Below are positions 1 through 7,516 of a stretch of 13,795 nt of DNA, in pieces. The position numbers and the translations under genes are program-made. The notes under the pieces are model-generated. The model was not told the DNA's origin. It searched no databases and saw only the letters and a list, made by a program, of their open reading frames with translations. Source of the DNA: Clostridiaceae bacterium (GTDB lineage: Bacteria > Bacillota > Clostridia > Oscillospirales > QAMX01); NCBI GenBank assembly GCA_016297585.1, contig JAEDGJ010000061.1, forward strand, positions 1-13,795, read 5' to 3'. How positions within the stretch are numbered: the first letter of the stretch is position 1; each line of letters opens with the position of its first letter.

Positions 1-861
1 AAAATCGATATTCATGTCCACACCACGCCGGAAGCGCTCCTCTTCCGTCCCGACGGCAGCACCTACGCCACGCCGCGCGAGCTGCGGGCGATGTACGACG
101 CCATCGGCGTGGAGCGCGCGCTCCTGCTGCCCTCCGTGCATGAGATCTCCAACCGCGAGGCGCGCAATCTCGTGCGCGATAACCCCGACGTCTTCGGCTG
201 GTGGTTCTGCAACTTCTCCCCCAGCACCGACCGCAACGATCCGGATGAGGATCTGTCGCGCATCCTGCTTTCCTATAAAAAAGCCGGCGCGCGCGGCGTC
301 GGCGAGCTCTGCTACAACCGGTACTTCGACGACCCGTATATGCTGAACCTGTTCCGCCATGCGGAAAAGTGCGGCATGCCGGTCACGTTCCACATCGGCG
401 ACATGGGCCACGACTACGGCGTCGTGGACGAGGTGGGACTGCCGCGGCTCGAAAAGGTGCTGCGGATGTTCCCGAAGCTTACCTTCCTCGGGCATTCGCA
501 GAAGTTCTGGGCGGAGATCGCCCCCTGCGACGCCGAGTCCCGCCGCGGCTATCCGAAGGGCAAGGTTACGCCCGGACGCGTCGTGGAGCTGATGCGCCGG
601 TACCCGAACCTCTGCGGCGACCTGTCCGCCGGCTCCGGCGCGAACGCCGTCATGCGCGACCCGGACTTCGGCTATGCCTTCCTCGAGGAGTTCCAGGACC
701 GGCTCTTTTTCGGCACCGACATCTGCGACCCCCGCAACATCACGAATCCCATGCTGAAGCTTTCCGCGTTCCTCGACGACGCCATGCTCTCGGGGAAGAT
801 CAGCTACGCGGCCTATGAAAAAATCTCGCGCGGCAACGCGCTGAATCTGCTGGAGAAATAA
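1..861 (+). CDS. Amidohydrolase-family metal-dependent hydrolase (5' partial)
   Basis: The reading frame is open from base 1 to the TAA at 859-861, so the start codon lies upstream of the window; 286 residues are visible. The visible N-terminus reads IDIHVHT, the HxH metal motif on the first strand of an amidohydrolase TIM barrel (visible residues 5 and 7). Further plausible metal or catalytic residues are the His in TFHIGD (about 131), the His in LGHS (about 165) and the Asp in FFGTDI (about 240), in the usual family order. This fits the Amidohydrolase_2 group (PF04909-type), which includes decarboxylases and hydrolases of small carboxylates or lactones. The substrate cannot be told from sequence, and the protein is probably cytoplasmic. 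The next gene starts 1 nt after the stop, so the two are likely co-transcribed. An ATG at 91 is internal and would remove the HxH motif, so it is not the start. Confidence 0.85.
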   Translation, partial: KIDIHVHTTPEALLFRPDGSTYATPRELRAMYDAIGVERALLLPSVHEISNREARNLVRDNPDVFGWWFCNFSPSTDRNDPDEDLSRILLSYKKAGARGVGELCYNRYFDDPYMLNLFRHAEKCGMPVTFHIGDMGHDYGVVDEVGLPRLEKVLRMFPKLTFLGHSQKFWAEIAPCDAESRRGYPKGKVTPGRVVELMRRYPNLCGDLSAGSGANAVMRDPDFGYAFLEEFQDRLFFGTDICDPRNITNPMLKLSAFLDDAMLSGKISYAAYEKISRGNALNLLEK

Positions 862-862
862 C

Positions 863-2029
863 GTGCATTACGATTTTGAAACTCTGACCCCGCCGGTGGG
901 GAAAAACCTCCCCTTTGTCCGCACCACGCATACGCATACGCCGGAGCACCCCGAAGCCGTCAACCTCGGCGTCGCGGAGATGAAGTTCCCGCTGCTGCCC
1001 GCCATCGCGGACGTCCTGCGCGACGCCGCGTCGCTCGGCGCGCTCGGATATGTCACCCCCACGCCCGAATTTGACCGCGCCGTCGTCGCCTGGCAGAAGG
1101 CGCGCCACGACTGGGACCTCGACCCCGCCTGGTACACGCTCGTCTACGGCGTCGTGCCCGCGATCGGCTTTGCGCTGCGCACCTTCACGAAGGAGGGCGA
1201 CGGCGTCATCGTGCAGCTTCCGATCTACACGCCTTTTTTGGTGACGGTGCGCAAGAACAACCGCCGTCTGGTCGAAAACCGCCTCGTCGCGAACGGAAAC
1301 CGCTGGGAAATCAACTTCGACGAGCTGGAGCGGCAGGCGGCCGATCCGCACACGACGGCGATGATCCTCTGCTCCCCGCATAACCCCACGGGCCGCGTCT
1401 GGACGCCGGACGAGCTGTCCCGCATCGCGGACATCTGCCGCCGCAACGGCGTCTATGTGATCTCCGACGAGATTCACGCCGACCTCATCCTCCCGGGCTA
1501 TACGCATACGATGTTCTCCAAGATCGCCGGCGGCGCGCGGCATACGCTCCTGACCGCGCCCTCGAAGACGTTCAGCATCCCCGGACTGACCTGCGCGTTC
1601 TCGATCACGCCCGATCCCGACGACCGCCGCTCTCTCGCGGAGACGATCGACCGCGACATGGGCGGGTATACGAACGTCCCCGGCATCCTCGCCTGCGGCG
1701 CGGGCTATACGCACGGCGGCGAATGGCTCGACGAGTGCTGCGAAGTGCTCGCGCGCAACACGGAGATCCTCGCCCGCGCGCTGAAAACCCATATCCCCGA
1801 CGCAAAGCTCTACGACGCGCAGGGCACCTACCTGCGCTGGGTCGACTTCTCCTGCTTCGGGCTCGATCCCAAGGGGCTTGAAGCCCTCTTTGCCCGGGCG
1901 CATTTCCCGACGCATGCCGGCGCGATGTACGATACGCGCGAAAACCGCTGCGCCCGCATCAACGTCGCCTGCCCGTCGCGCTACATCGAACCCGCCGTCG
2001 AGCGGCTTGCACGCGCCGCGGGACTGTAA
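863..2029 (+). CDS. MalY/PatB-like PLP-dependent enzyme (fold-type I aminotransferase / cystathionine beta-lyase family), divergent
   Basis: This is a 388-residue protein with a GTG start, 1 nt after the preceding stop. A GGAG at 852-855, inside the end of the upstream gene, is the likely ribosome site. The fold-type I PLP motifs are intact: SPHNPTG (about 171-177), SDEIHADL with the Asp that pairs with the PLP pyridine nitrogen (D202), APSKTF with the Schiff-base Lys (K235), and a carboxylate-binding Arg in ARINVACP (R365). SDEIH and APSKTFSIPGL are hallmarks of the MalY/PatB C-S lyase branch. The N-terminus is unusual: the family's RRGT...KW segment is absent and VADMDF is replaced by VAEMKF. 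The real reaction (beta-lyase or aminotransferase) is therefore uncertain. Pairing with an amidohydrolase suggests a short amino-acid or amide catabolic operon, but that is inference. The gene is followed by a strong terminator. Confidence 0.88.
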   Translation: MHYDFETLTPPVGKNLPFVRTTHTHTPEHPEAVNLGVAEMKFPLLPAIADVLRDAASLGALGYVTPTPEFDRAVVAWQKARHDWDLDPAWYTLVYGVVPAIGFALRTFTKEGDGVIVQLPIYTPFLVTVRKNNRRLVENRLVANGNRWEINFDELERQAADPHTTAMILCSPHNPTGRVWTPDELSRIADICRRNGVYVISDEIHADLILPGYTHTMFSKIAGGARHTLLTAPSKTFSIPGLTCAFSITPDPDDRRSLAETIDRDMGGYTNVPGILACGAGYTHGGEWLDECCEVLARNTEILARALKTHIPDAKLYDAQGTYLRWVDFSCFGLDPKGLEALFARAHFPTHAGAMYDTRENRCARINVACPSRYIEPAVERLARAAGL

Positions 2030-2046
2030 TTTTATCTTTTGGGCGC

Positions 2047-2095
2047 AAAAACGCCCGGAAACCCGTTGAAAATCAGGGTTTCCGGGCGTTTTTTT
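2047..2095. terminator. Bidirectional rho-independent terminator between converging operons
   Basis: A perfect 13-bp GC-rich stem (CGCCCGGAAACCC at 2052-2064 pairs with 2076-2088) encloses an 11-nt loop. It is flanked by five A on the left (2047-2051) and seven T on the right (2089-2095), so it can terminate transcription arriving from either side. It lies 18 nt after the stop of the MalY-like gene on the plus strand. On the minus strand its edge overlaps the stop codon of the GH13 gene (2094-2096). Confidence 0.93.
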
Positions 2096-3683
2096 ACTCG
2101 TCTCGGCCGATCAGCCACATACAGGAGCCGGCCGGCAGCGTACAGGCAAGCTCCCCGTCCGCGACGCGGGCCCGGACGCCGTTCAGAAGCGATTCCGCGG
2201 CGGGATGCCGCCAGCCGCAGCGGATCTCGCGCGGCAGGCCGCCCCGGTTGACGGCGCAGAGCAGCGTTTCCCCGTCCGTCTCGCGGACAAACGCCAGCGT
2301 ATCGCCCAGCGCCGTCACAAAACGCAGCCTGCCGCGCTTTAAGGCGGCGGTATGCGTCCGCACCGTGCCGAGCAGCCGGTACCATGCGAGGAGCTCCGCG
2401 TCCTCCCGTCCCCACGGATAGCCGCGGCGGTTGAAGGGGTCCTCGAAGCCCTCGAGCCCCGCTTCGTCGCCGTAGAAGATCATCGGCGAGCCGGGGAAGG
2501 CGTAGAGGATCGCCGTCGCGAGCCGCAGCAGGGCTTTTCCCCGTGCGCGCTCTGCGGGAGAGAGCCTGAAAACCGCGCGCGCGTCCTGCTCCTCCGGCGG
2601 ATTTTCGCAGCCGAGCTGCGTCAGAATGCGCACCGTGTCGTGCGTGCCGAGGAAATTCATCAGCGACGCGAACGCCTGCGGCGGGTAGTTTTCCCGCAGC
2701 GCCTCCATCGCGGTGCGGAACTCGAGCGCGTCGCCGCCCTGCACGAAACGGAGGATCGCGTCGCGCAGCGGGTAGTTCATCACGCCGTCGAGCTGGCGGC
2801 CTTCGAAATAGTGTCTGCGGCGTCCGTAGGCGACCTTGTTCGACGCGTCCTCCCAGACCTCGCCGATCACGGCAGCATCCGGCTTTTCCCCGCGGACGAC
2901 CGTGCGCAGCGTCTCGAGGAACTCATCCGGCAGCTCGTCTGCCACATCGAGCCGCCAGCCGTCCGCGCCCGCGCGCATCCACCGGCGCACGACGGAATCC
3001 TCCCCGCGCAGGATGTAATCGAGATACGACGGGCAGGTCTCCTCCACGCAGGGCAGCGCCCGGACGTCCCACCAGCAGTCGTAGTCGTCCGGCCAGTGCC
3101 GGAAGCGGTACCACGGATAGTAGGGGGAGTCCTCCGACTGCGCGGCGCCGACGGAATCGTAGGTGCCTTCCGCGTTGAAGTAGCGCGAATCCGCGCCGGT
3201 ATGGGAAAACACGCCGTCGAGCAGGACGCGCATACCGAGCGCGTGCGCGTCGCGGCAGAGCGCGCCGAAATCCGCCTCGTCCCCGAGGAGCGGATCGATG
3301 CGCTCGTAGTCGCCGGTGTCGTAGCGGTGGTTGGACTGCGCGCGGAAGATGGGATTCAAGTACAGCGTCGTGACCCCGAGCGAGCGCAGATACGGCAGCT
3401 TTTCGCGGATGCCCGCGAGATCGCCGCCGAAGCAGTCGTTGCGGCGGATGACGCCGTCGGGGGACGGCTTGTAGTCCGGCACGGCGTCCCAGGGCTTTAA
3501 GGGCCGGTCGGGAGACAGCGTCCCGCCGCGGCGGAAGCGGTCGGGAAAGATGCCGTAGGTGATCCCCTCGCCGAACCACGCGGGGGTCGCCTGCGGCTCG
3601 TACACGGTGATCTGCCACGCCGGAACGGGCTCCGCGTTATAAATGCCGCCCGTAATATCGGGATGGTCGGGAGAAGGGAGCAT
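2094..3683 (-). CDS. GH13 alpha-glucan hydrolase, catalytic part (neopullulanase/cyclomaltodextrinase-like), separated from its N-terminal domain by a frameshift
   Basis: This is the main piece of a glycoside hydrolase family 13 enzyme that cleaves alpha-1,4 (and perhaps alpha-1,6) glucosidic bonds in maltodextrins. Counting from the ATG at 3683 (529 residues), all four GH13 regions are present: DGVFSH (D156, H161), GWRLDVADE (R244 and nucleophile D246), VIGEVWED (acid/base E275) and FLGTHDT (H348, D349). The GGDLAGI and NPIF segments are also typical. Near residue 210 the region-V motif reads LPCVEE rather than the MPKLN/MPDLN of classic neopullulanases, so the exact specificity is open. No signal peptide is seen, so it probably acts on intracellular glucan. 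The ATG at 3683 is probably not a true start: in-frame sequence upstream of it (PYFYGK) still looks like this family, and the ribosome site is weak. See the N-terminal fragment. It is the last gene of the glycogen operon and ends at the shared terminator. Confidence 0.85.
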   Translation of the reverse strand: MLPSPDHPDITGGIYNAEPVPAWQITVYEPQATPAWFGEGITYGIFPDRFRRGGTLSPDRPLKPWDAVPDYKPSPDGVIRRNDCFGGDLAGIREKLPYLRSLGVTTLYLNPIFRAQSNHRYDTGDYERIDPLLGDEADFGALCRDAHALGMRVLLDGVFSHTGADSRYFNAEGTYDSVGAAQSEDSPYYPWYRFRHWPDDYDCWWDVRALPCVEETCPSYLDYILRGEDSVVRRWMRAGADGWRLDVADELPDEFLETLRTVVRGEKPDAAVIGEVWEDASNKVAYGRRRHYFEGRQLDGVMNYPLRDAILRFVQGGDALEFRTAMEALRENYPPQAFASLMNFLGTHDTVRILTQLGCENPPEEQDARAVFRLSPAERARGKALLRLATAILYAFPGSPMIFYGDEAGLEGFEDPFNRRGYPWGREDAELLAWYRLLGTVRTHTAALKRGRLRFVTALGDTLAFVRETDGETLLCAVNRGGLPREIRCGWRHPAAESLLNGVRARVADGELACTLPAGSCMWLIGRDE

Positions 3684-3955
3684 TTTCCCGTAAAAATACG
3701 GCTCTCCAGCCCCGTATACCCCGCCGTGCCGGTCTGCGCCTCAAACAGGTCAAAATCCGCGTCGCCGGACGGCACACGGCGCATCGGCAGCTCCTCCTGC
3801 AGTCCGTCCGCGTCCCGGAAGACGCGGAGAAAGGCGTCGCGCACCTCGAAGGTACGCGGCGCCATGATCTTCAGTGTCACAGTCGTCCCCGACGGCGCAG
3901 CACCCGGGGGATCCCGGAACGCGGGGTCGCGCGGGTCATGTTTCGGCATCAGCAT
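3497..3955 (-). pseudogene. N-terminal CBM34-like domain of the same GH13 enzyme, in a different reading frame (frameshifted 5' fragment)
   Basis: From the ATG at 3955 the first roughly 78 residues (HDPRDPAF, SGTTVTLKI, FEVRDAFLRVF, ELPMRRV) resemble the CBM34-type N-terminal beta domain found before the catalytic barrel in neopullulanase-type GH13 enzymes. After about 3720 the frame turns into low-complexity Arg/Pro/Ser sequence, while the GH13 continuation (GAGEPYFYGK, then GGIYNAEPVPAWQITVY) resumes in another frame. One base missing from either of two G4 runs (minus strand; plus-strand C runs at 3719-3722 and 3710-3713) would explain this. Adding one base back gives a single protein of about 620 residues, a normal length for CBM34-GH13 enzymes. 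The ATG lies 3 nt after the stop of the UroD-like gene with no good ribosome site, suggesting translational coupling. A real mutation and a sequencing or assembly error cannot be told apart here. Confidence 0.75.
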
Positions 3956-3958
3956 CGC

Positions 3959-5074
3959 TTAATATACACCGGCCTCCAGCGCCGTATCGATAAAGACGCG
4001 GTAGTTTTCCTCCGTCTTCGGGGAAAGCGGCACGTTGATGGGACCCGCCGTCGGCATGATGACAAAGCGTCCGCCGGGCTTGCACGCGTCCATCGTGCGC
4101 AAAACGTATTCGCGCACCTCTTCGGCGGAGCCCTTCTCGAGGAGCTTTAACTGGATGTTGCCCATCAGCACGATCCGGTCGCCGACGCGGCGCTTGATGT
4201 CGGCAAACTCGATGTCGCCGTCCGGCGGCGCTTCACAGGGGTCGATGGCGTCGCAGCCGGTCGCGGCCATCATGTCGAGCACCTGCCCGATCTTCCCGTG
4301 GCAGTGGATGCGGGCATACGCGCCGTGGCTGTGGATGAGATCGACCATCTCCTTTAAGTACGGCGCCGTATACTTCGCAAAGTACTCCGGCGGCAGATAC
4401 GGCGGCGTCAGGTATTCCGGCCCGCAGATGCGGTACATATCGACGGTATAGGTATTCAGCTGGCGCTCGAGATTCTGCATCATGCGCTCGTGGAAGATCC
4501 GGACGGTCTTTTCGAAGTGCTCCGGCTCGGTCATCGCCCATACGAGGCTCTCGCCGAATTCCATGAGCTGCATCGCGGCGCAGGCGGGGTCCGCGGGGCT
4601 GGTCACGAGCAGACCGTGCTCGCCCACCTCTTCCCGGAGCCGGGGCATGTCGGAGGGATCGTAGGTCACGGGCTCGTACGGGATGTCGAGCAGCGCGTCG
4701 ACGTCCTCGATGCTCTTGCAGAGCGGCTCGACGTTCCACGTCGTATGGACGCCGTTGATCACGCGGTCGACCTTGTGCAGCGTCCGGCCGGGCAGATTGA
4801 CCGTCAGATGCGTCTCATAGCCGTCCGGCCGCTGGACGCGTTCGACCTTGCAGTCCGGACGGACGGCGGTCTGCGTGAAGAAGCAGTTCGTCGGCATATA
4901 GTGCAGGCACATGCAGTCGGTTTTCTCGCGGATATAGTCCATCAGCGAGCGGTAGGACGGCTCCTTGTTATAGAAAACGGCGGAATTATAGCCTACCACC
5001 TCGTAGGTGGAGATCGGGACGCGGTCGGGGATCTCCCCCCGCATCACCGTAAGCAGTCTCTCTCTTGAAGTCAT
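3959..5074 (-). CDS. Uroporphyrinogen decarboxylase-like (UroD/MtaA superfamily) protein
   Basis: This is a 371-residue cytoplasmic TIM-barrel protein of the UroD/MtaA superfamily. The superfamily includes haem-pathway uroporphyrinogen decarboxylase and zinc-dependent corrinoid:coenzyme M methyltransferases. The opening SRERLLTVMRGEIPDRVPI is the standard N-terminus of the methyltransferase-like branch. The segment IHCHGKI (H257, C258, H259) sits where MtaA has its HxC zinc ligands. The later Cys of MtaA appears to be replaced in MPTAGPI (about 340-346), so the metal site is not the canonical His-Cys-Cys. No corrinoid protein or haem gene lies nearby, so neither role is supported and the function is unknown. 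I chose the ATG at 5074 because it lies 7 nt after a G6 ribosome site (5082-5087); a GTG at 5077 is the alternative. The gene starts 25 nt after glgP and sits between two glucan-degrading genes. Confidence 0.83.
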   Translation of the reverse strand: MTSRERLLTVMRGEIPDRVPISTYEVVGYNSAVFYNKEPSYRSLMDYIREKTDCMCLHYMPTNCFFTQTAVRPDCKVERVQRPDGYETHLTVNLPGRTLHKVDRVINGVHTTWNVEPLCKSIEDVDALLDIPYEPVTYDPSDMPRLREEVGEHGLLVTSPADPACAAMQLMEFGESLVWAMTEPEHFEKTVRIFHERMMQNLERQLNTYTVDMYRICGPEYLTPPYLPPEYFAKYTAPYLKEMVDLIHSHGAYARIHCHGKIGQVLDMMAATGCDAIDPCEAPPDGDIEFADIKRRVGDRIVLMGNIQLKLLEKGSAEEVREYVLRTMDACKPGGRFVIMPTAGPINVPLSPKTEENYRVFIDTALEAGVY

Positions 5075-5099
5075 CACGGTTCCCCCCGATACCGACGCG

Positions 5100-7505
5100 T
5101 CACTTCACACGCCAGATGTTCTTCGCGTATTCCATCACGGCGCGGTCGGCGCAGAAGCGCCCCGAGCCTGCGATGTTGAGGATGCTCATGCGGTTCCACC
5201 GCGCGGGGTCTGCGTAGGCGGCGTCGACTCGCATCTGGGTCTGCGTATAGCTGTCGAAGTCGGCGAGCAGCATATACTCGTCCGGATTCGCGCCCACAAG
5301 CAGGCTCTGCACGAGATCGTGGTAGCTGACGCCGTCGTCAAAGCCCCGTTCGATGAGATCGAGCACCGCACGGACGCGCGGATTGGTCGCGTAGATCCCC
5401 GCGGGGCTGTAATGCGGCTTTAAGGCGGCGACCTCGTCGGCGTGCAGGCCGAAGATGAAGATGTTGTCCTGTCCCACGGCCTCCGCCATTTCGACATTCG
5501 CGCCGTCCAGCGTGCCGATGGTCAGCGCGCCGTTCATCATGAATTTCATGTTGCCGGTGCCGGAGGCTTCCTTGCCGGCGGTGGAGATCTGCTCGGACAG
5601 CTCGGCCGCCGGCATGATCTTTTCGGCGAGCGTCACGCGGTAGTTCTCCATAAAGACGACGCGGATGATGCGGCTGACGACCGGGTCGCGGTCGATGAAT
5701 GCGGCGACGCTGTTGATCAGGCGGATGATCTGCTTGGCGGCGATATAGCCGGGGAAGGCCTTCGCGCCGAACAGGAACACGCGCGGCTGCCAGTTCGCGT
5801 TGGGGCTCTCCTTGATGCGCAGATAGAGGTCGAGGATGCGCAGCACGTTCAGAAGCTGGCGCTTGTACTCATGCAGGCGCTTGACCTGCACGTCGAACAT
5901 CGCGTCGACGTCGACCGCCGCGCCGGTAGTGCGCAGATAGGCGGCAAGGCGCTCCTTATTCGCGCGTTTAATTTGGGCGGCGCGCTGCTGTACGCCGGCG
6001 TCGTCGGCAAACTCCGCGAATCTGGCAAAGGCCTCGGGATTGGTCAGGAATTCGTCCCCGATGCACTCGCGCATCAGCGCGGCAAGCTCGGGATTGCACT
6101 CGCAGAGCCAGCGGCGGTGCGCGATGCCGTTGGTGACGTTCGTGAATTTGTCCGGGGTCAGCTCGTAGAAATCCCGGAACACGTTCGTGCGGAGGATCTC
6201 GGAGTGCAGCGCGGAGACGCCGTTGACGCGGAAGGACGCCGCGACGGCGAGGTTGGCCATGCGCACCTGCCCGTCGGCGAGGATCGCCATGCGGCTGATG
6301 CGGTCGAAGTCCCCCGGATAGCGCTTCCAGAGCTCCGCGCAGAAGCGCTCGTTGATTTCGTGCAGGATCGACCAGATGCGGGGCACGACGGTCTCGAAGA
6401 GGCTCTGCGGCCACTGTTCAAGCGCCTCGGGCAGGACGGTGTGGTTCGTATAGGCGACCGATTTCGTCACGATGCGCCACGCGTCGTCCCAGCTCATGTA
6501 TTCCTCGTCCATGAAAATGCGCATCAGCTCGGGGATGACCATGACCGGGTGCGTGTCGTTCATCTGGATGACGTGGCAGTCGGCGAAGTTCTCCAGCGTG
6601 CCGTGCAGCGCCTTGTGCTTGGCGACGATGTCCTGCACGGTCGCGGAGACGAAGAAATACTGCTGCTTTAAGCGCAGGGATTTTCCCTCGAGATGCTTGT
6701 CGTCGGGGTATAGGATCTTCGAGATGACCTCCGCCATCGCGTGCTGCTCGAGCGCCTTGAGGTATTCGCCCCGAGAAAAGAGGTTTAAGTCCAGCTCCAC
6801 CGGCGATTTTGCGCTCCACAGGCGCAGCACGCAGACGTTTCCGGTCTTATAGCCGCCGATGAGCATATCGTACGGCACGGCGAGCACGGGGGTATAGCCA
6901 TCGAGCCGGGGCTTCATGTGCCCGTACTGCCATTCCTCCGTCACCTTGCCGCCGAAGCGCACCTCGCGCACCTCGTCCATGCGGGGCAGCAGCCAGACGT
7001 CGCCGACGTCGAGCCACGAGTCGGGCAGCTCGATCTGCTGGCCCTCGACGATGCGCTGCTTGAAGAGGCCGTGCTCGTAGCGGATGGAATAGCCGGTCGC
7101 GGCGATGCCGAGGGAGGCCATCGCGTCGAGATAGCAGGCGGCGAGCCGTCCGAGTCCGCCGTTGCCGAGTCCGGCATCCGGCTCCGCTTCGAGCAGATCC
7201 GACAGACTGACGCCGACGGCCGAGAGCGTCTCGCGCATCTCGTCGAGCATATCCAGATTGAACGCGTTATTCAGGAAGGAGCGTCCCATCAGAAATTCAA
7301 GGGACATATAATGCACCTGACGCGCATGGGTCAGCTCGCGGCGCTCCTGTGTCTGCATGGCGTTGGCCGCCAGGCGGTCGCGCATCACGAGGGCGCAGGC
7401 GCGGAACAGATCCGTGCGCCCCGCCTCCTCGATCGAGCAGCCGTAATGCCGTTTCAGCTTGGTTTCAATCTCTGCGCGCAGCTGTTCGCGCTCCTGTTTT
7501 CCCAT
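5100..7505 (-). CDS. glgP: Glycogen/maltodextrin phosphorylase
   Basis: This is an 801-residue GT35 enzyme that uses inorganic phosphate to remove alpha-1,4-linked glucose from glucan ends, giving glucose-1-phosphate. Length and features match bacterial glycogen phosphorylases. They include VHYMSLEFLMGRS near residue 65, GLGNGGLGRLAAC (about 112-124), QMNDTHP (about 314-320), VKRLHEYKRQ (about 541-550) and the PLP segment GTGNMKF with the Schiff-base Lys at about K654. The C-terminus (SILNIAGSGRF...EYAKNIW) is complete. The start is well defined: AAAAGGAG (7511-7518) lies 5 nt before the ATG. That ribosome site overlaps the stop of the upstream M42 peptidase gene, so the two are coupled. Downstream are the UroD-like gene and the GH13 enzyme. 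Carrying synthesis and breakdown enzymes on one transcript suggests flux is controlled at the enzyme level. Confidence 0.97.
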   Translation of the reverse strand: MGKQEREQLRAEIETKLKRHYGCSIEEAGRTDLFRACALVMRDRLAANAMQTQERRELTHARQVHYMSLEFLMGRSFLNNAFNLDMLDEMRETLSAVGVSLSDLLEAEPDAGLGNGGLGRLAACYLDAMASLGIAATGYSIRYEHGLFKQRIVEGQQIELPDSWLDVGDVWLLPRMDEVREVRFGGKVTEEWQYGHMKPRLDGYTPVLAVPYDMLIGGYKTGNVCVLRLWSAKSPVELDLNLFSRGEYLKALEQHAMAEVISKILYPDDKHLEGKSLRLKQQYFFVSATVQDIVAKHKALHGTLENFADCHVIQMNDTHPVMVIPELMRIFMDEEYMSWDDAWRIVTKSVAYTNHTVLPEALEQWPQSLFETVVPRIWSILHEINERFCAELWKRYPGDFDRISRMAILADGQVRMANLAVAASFRVNGVSALHSEILRTNVFRDFYELTPDKFTNVTNGIAHRRWLCECNPELAALMRECIGDEFLTNPEAFARFAEFADDAGVQQRAAQIKRANKERLAAYLRTTGAAVDVDAMFDVQVKRLHEYKRQLLNVLRILDLYLRIKESPNANWQPRVFLFGAKAFPGYIAAKQIIRLINSVAAFIDRDPVVSRIIRVVFMENYRVTLAEKIMPAAELSEQISTAGKEASGTGNMKFMMNGALTIGTLDGANVEMAEAVGQDNIFIFGLHADEVAALKPHYSPAGIYATNPRVRAVLDLIERGFDDGVSYHDLVQSLLVGANPDEYMLLADFDSYTQTQMRVDAAYADPARWNRMSILNIAGSGRFCADRAVMEYAKNIWRVK

Positions 7506-7516
7506 AGTAACTCCTT

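Noticed and set aside
800..1915. A 371-codon minus-strand frame opposite the MalY-like gene
   Set aside because: It overlaps the ends of two well supported plus-strand genes and has low-complexity Arg/Val/Asp composition.
2352..3500. A 382-codon plus-strand frame opposite the GH13 gene
   Set aside because: It is a shadow of the GH13 coding frame: the true frame carries all four GH13 regions and this one has no recognisable features.
5442..6671. A 409-codon plus-strand frame opposite glgP
   Set aside because: It mirrors the highly conserved glgP frame, has no plausible domain, and its start lacks a ribosome site.
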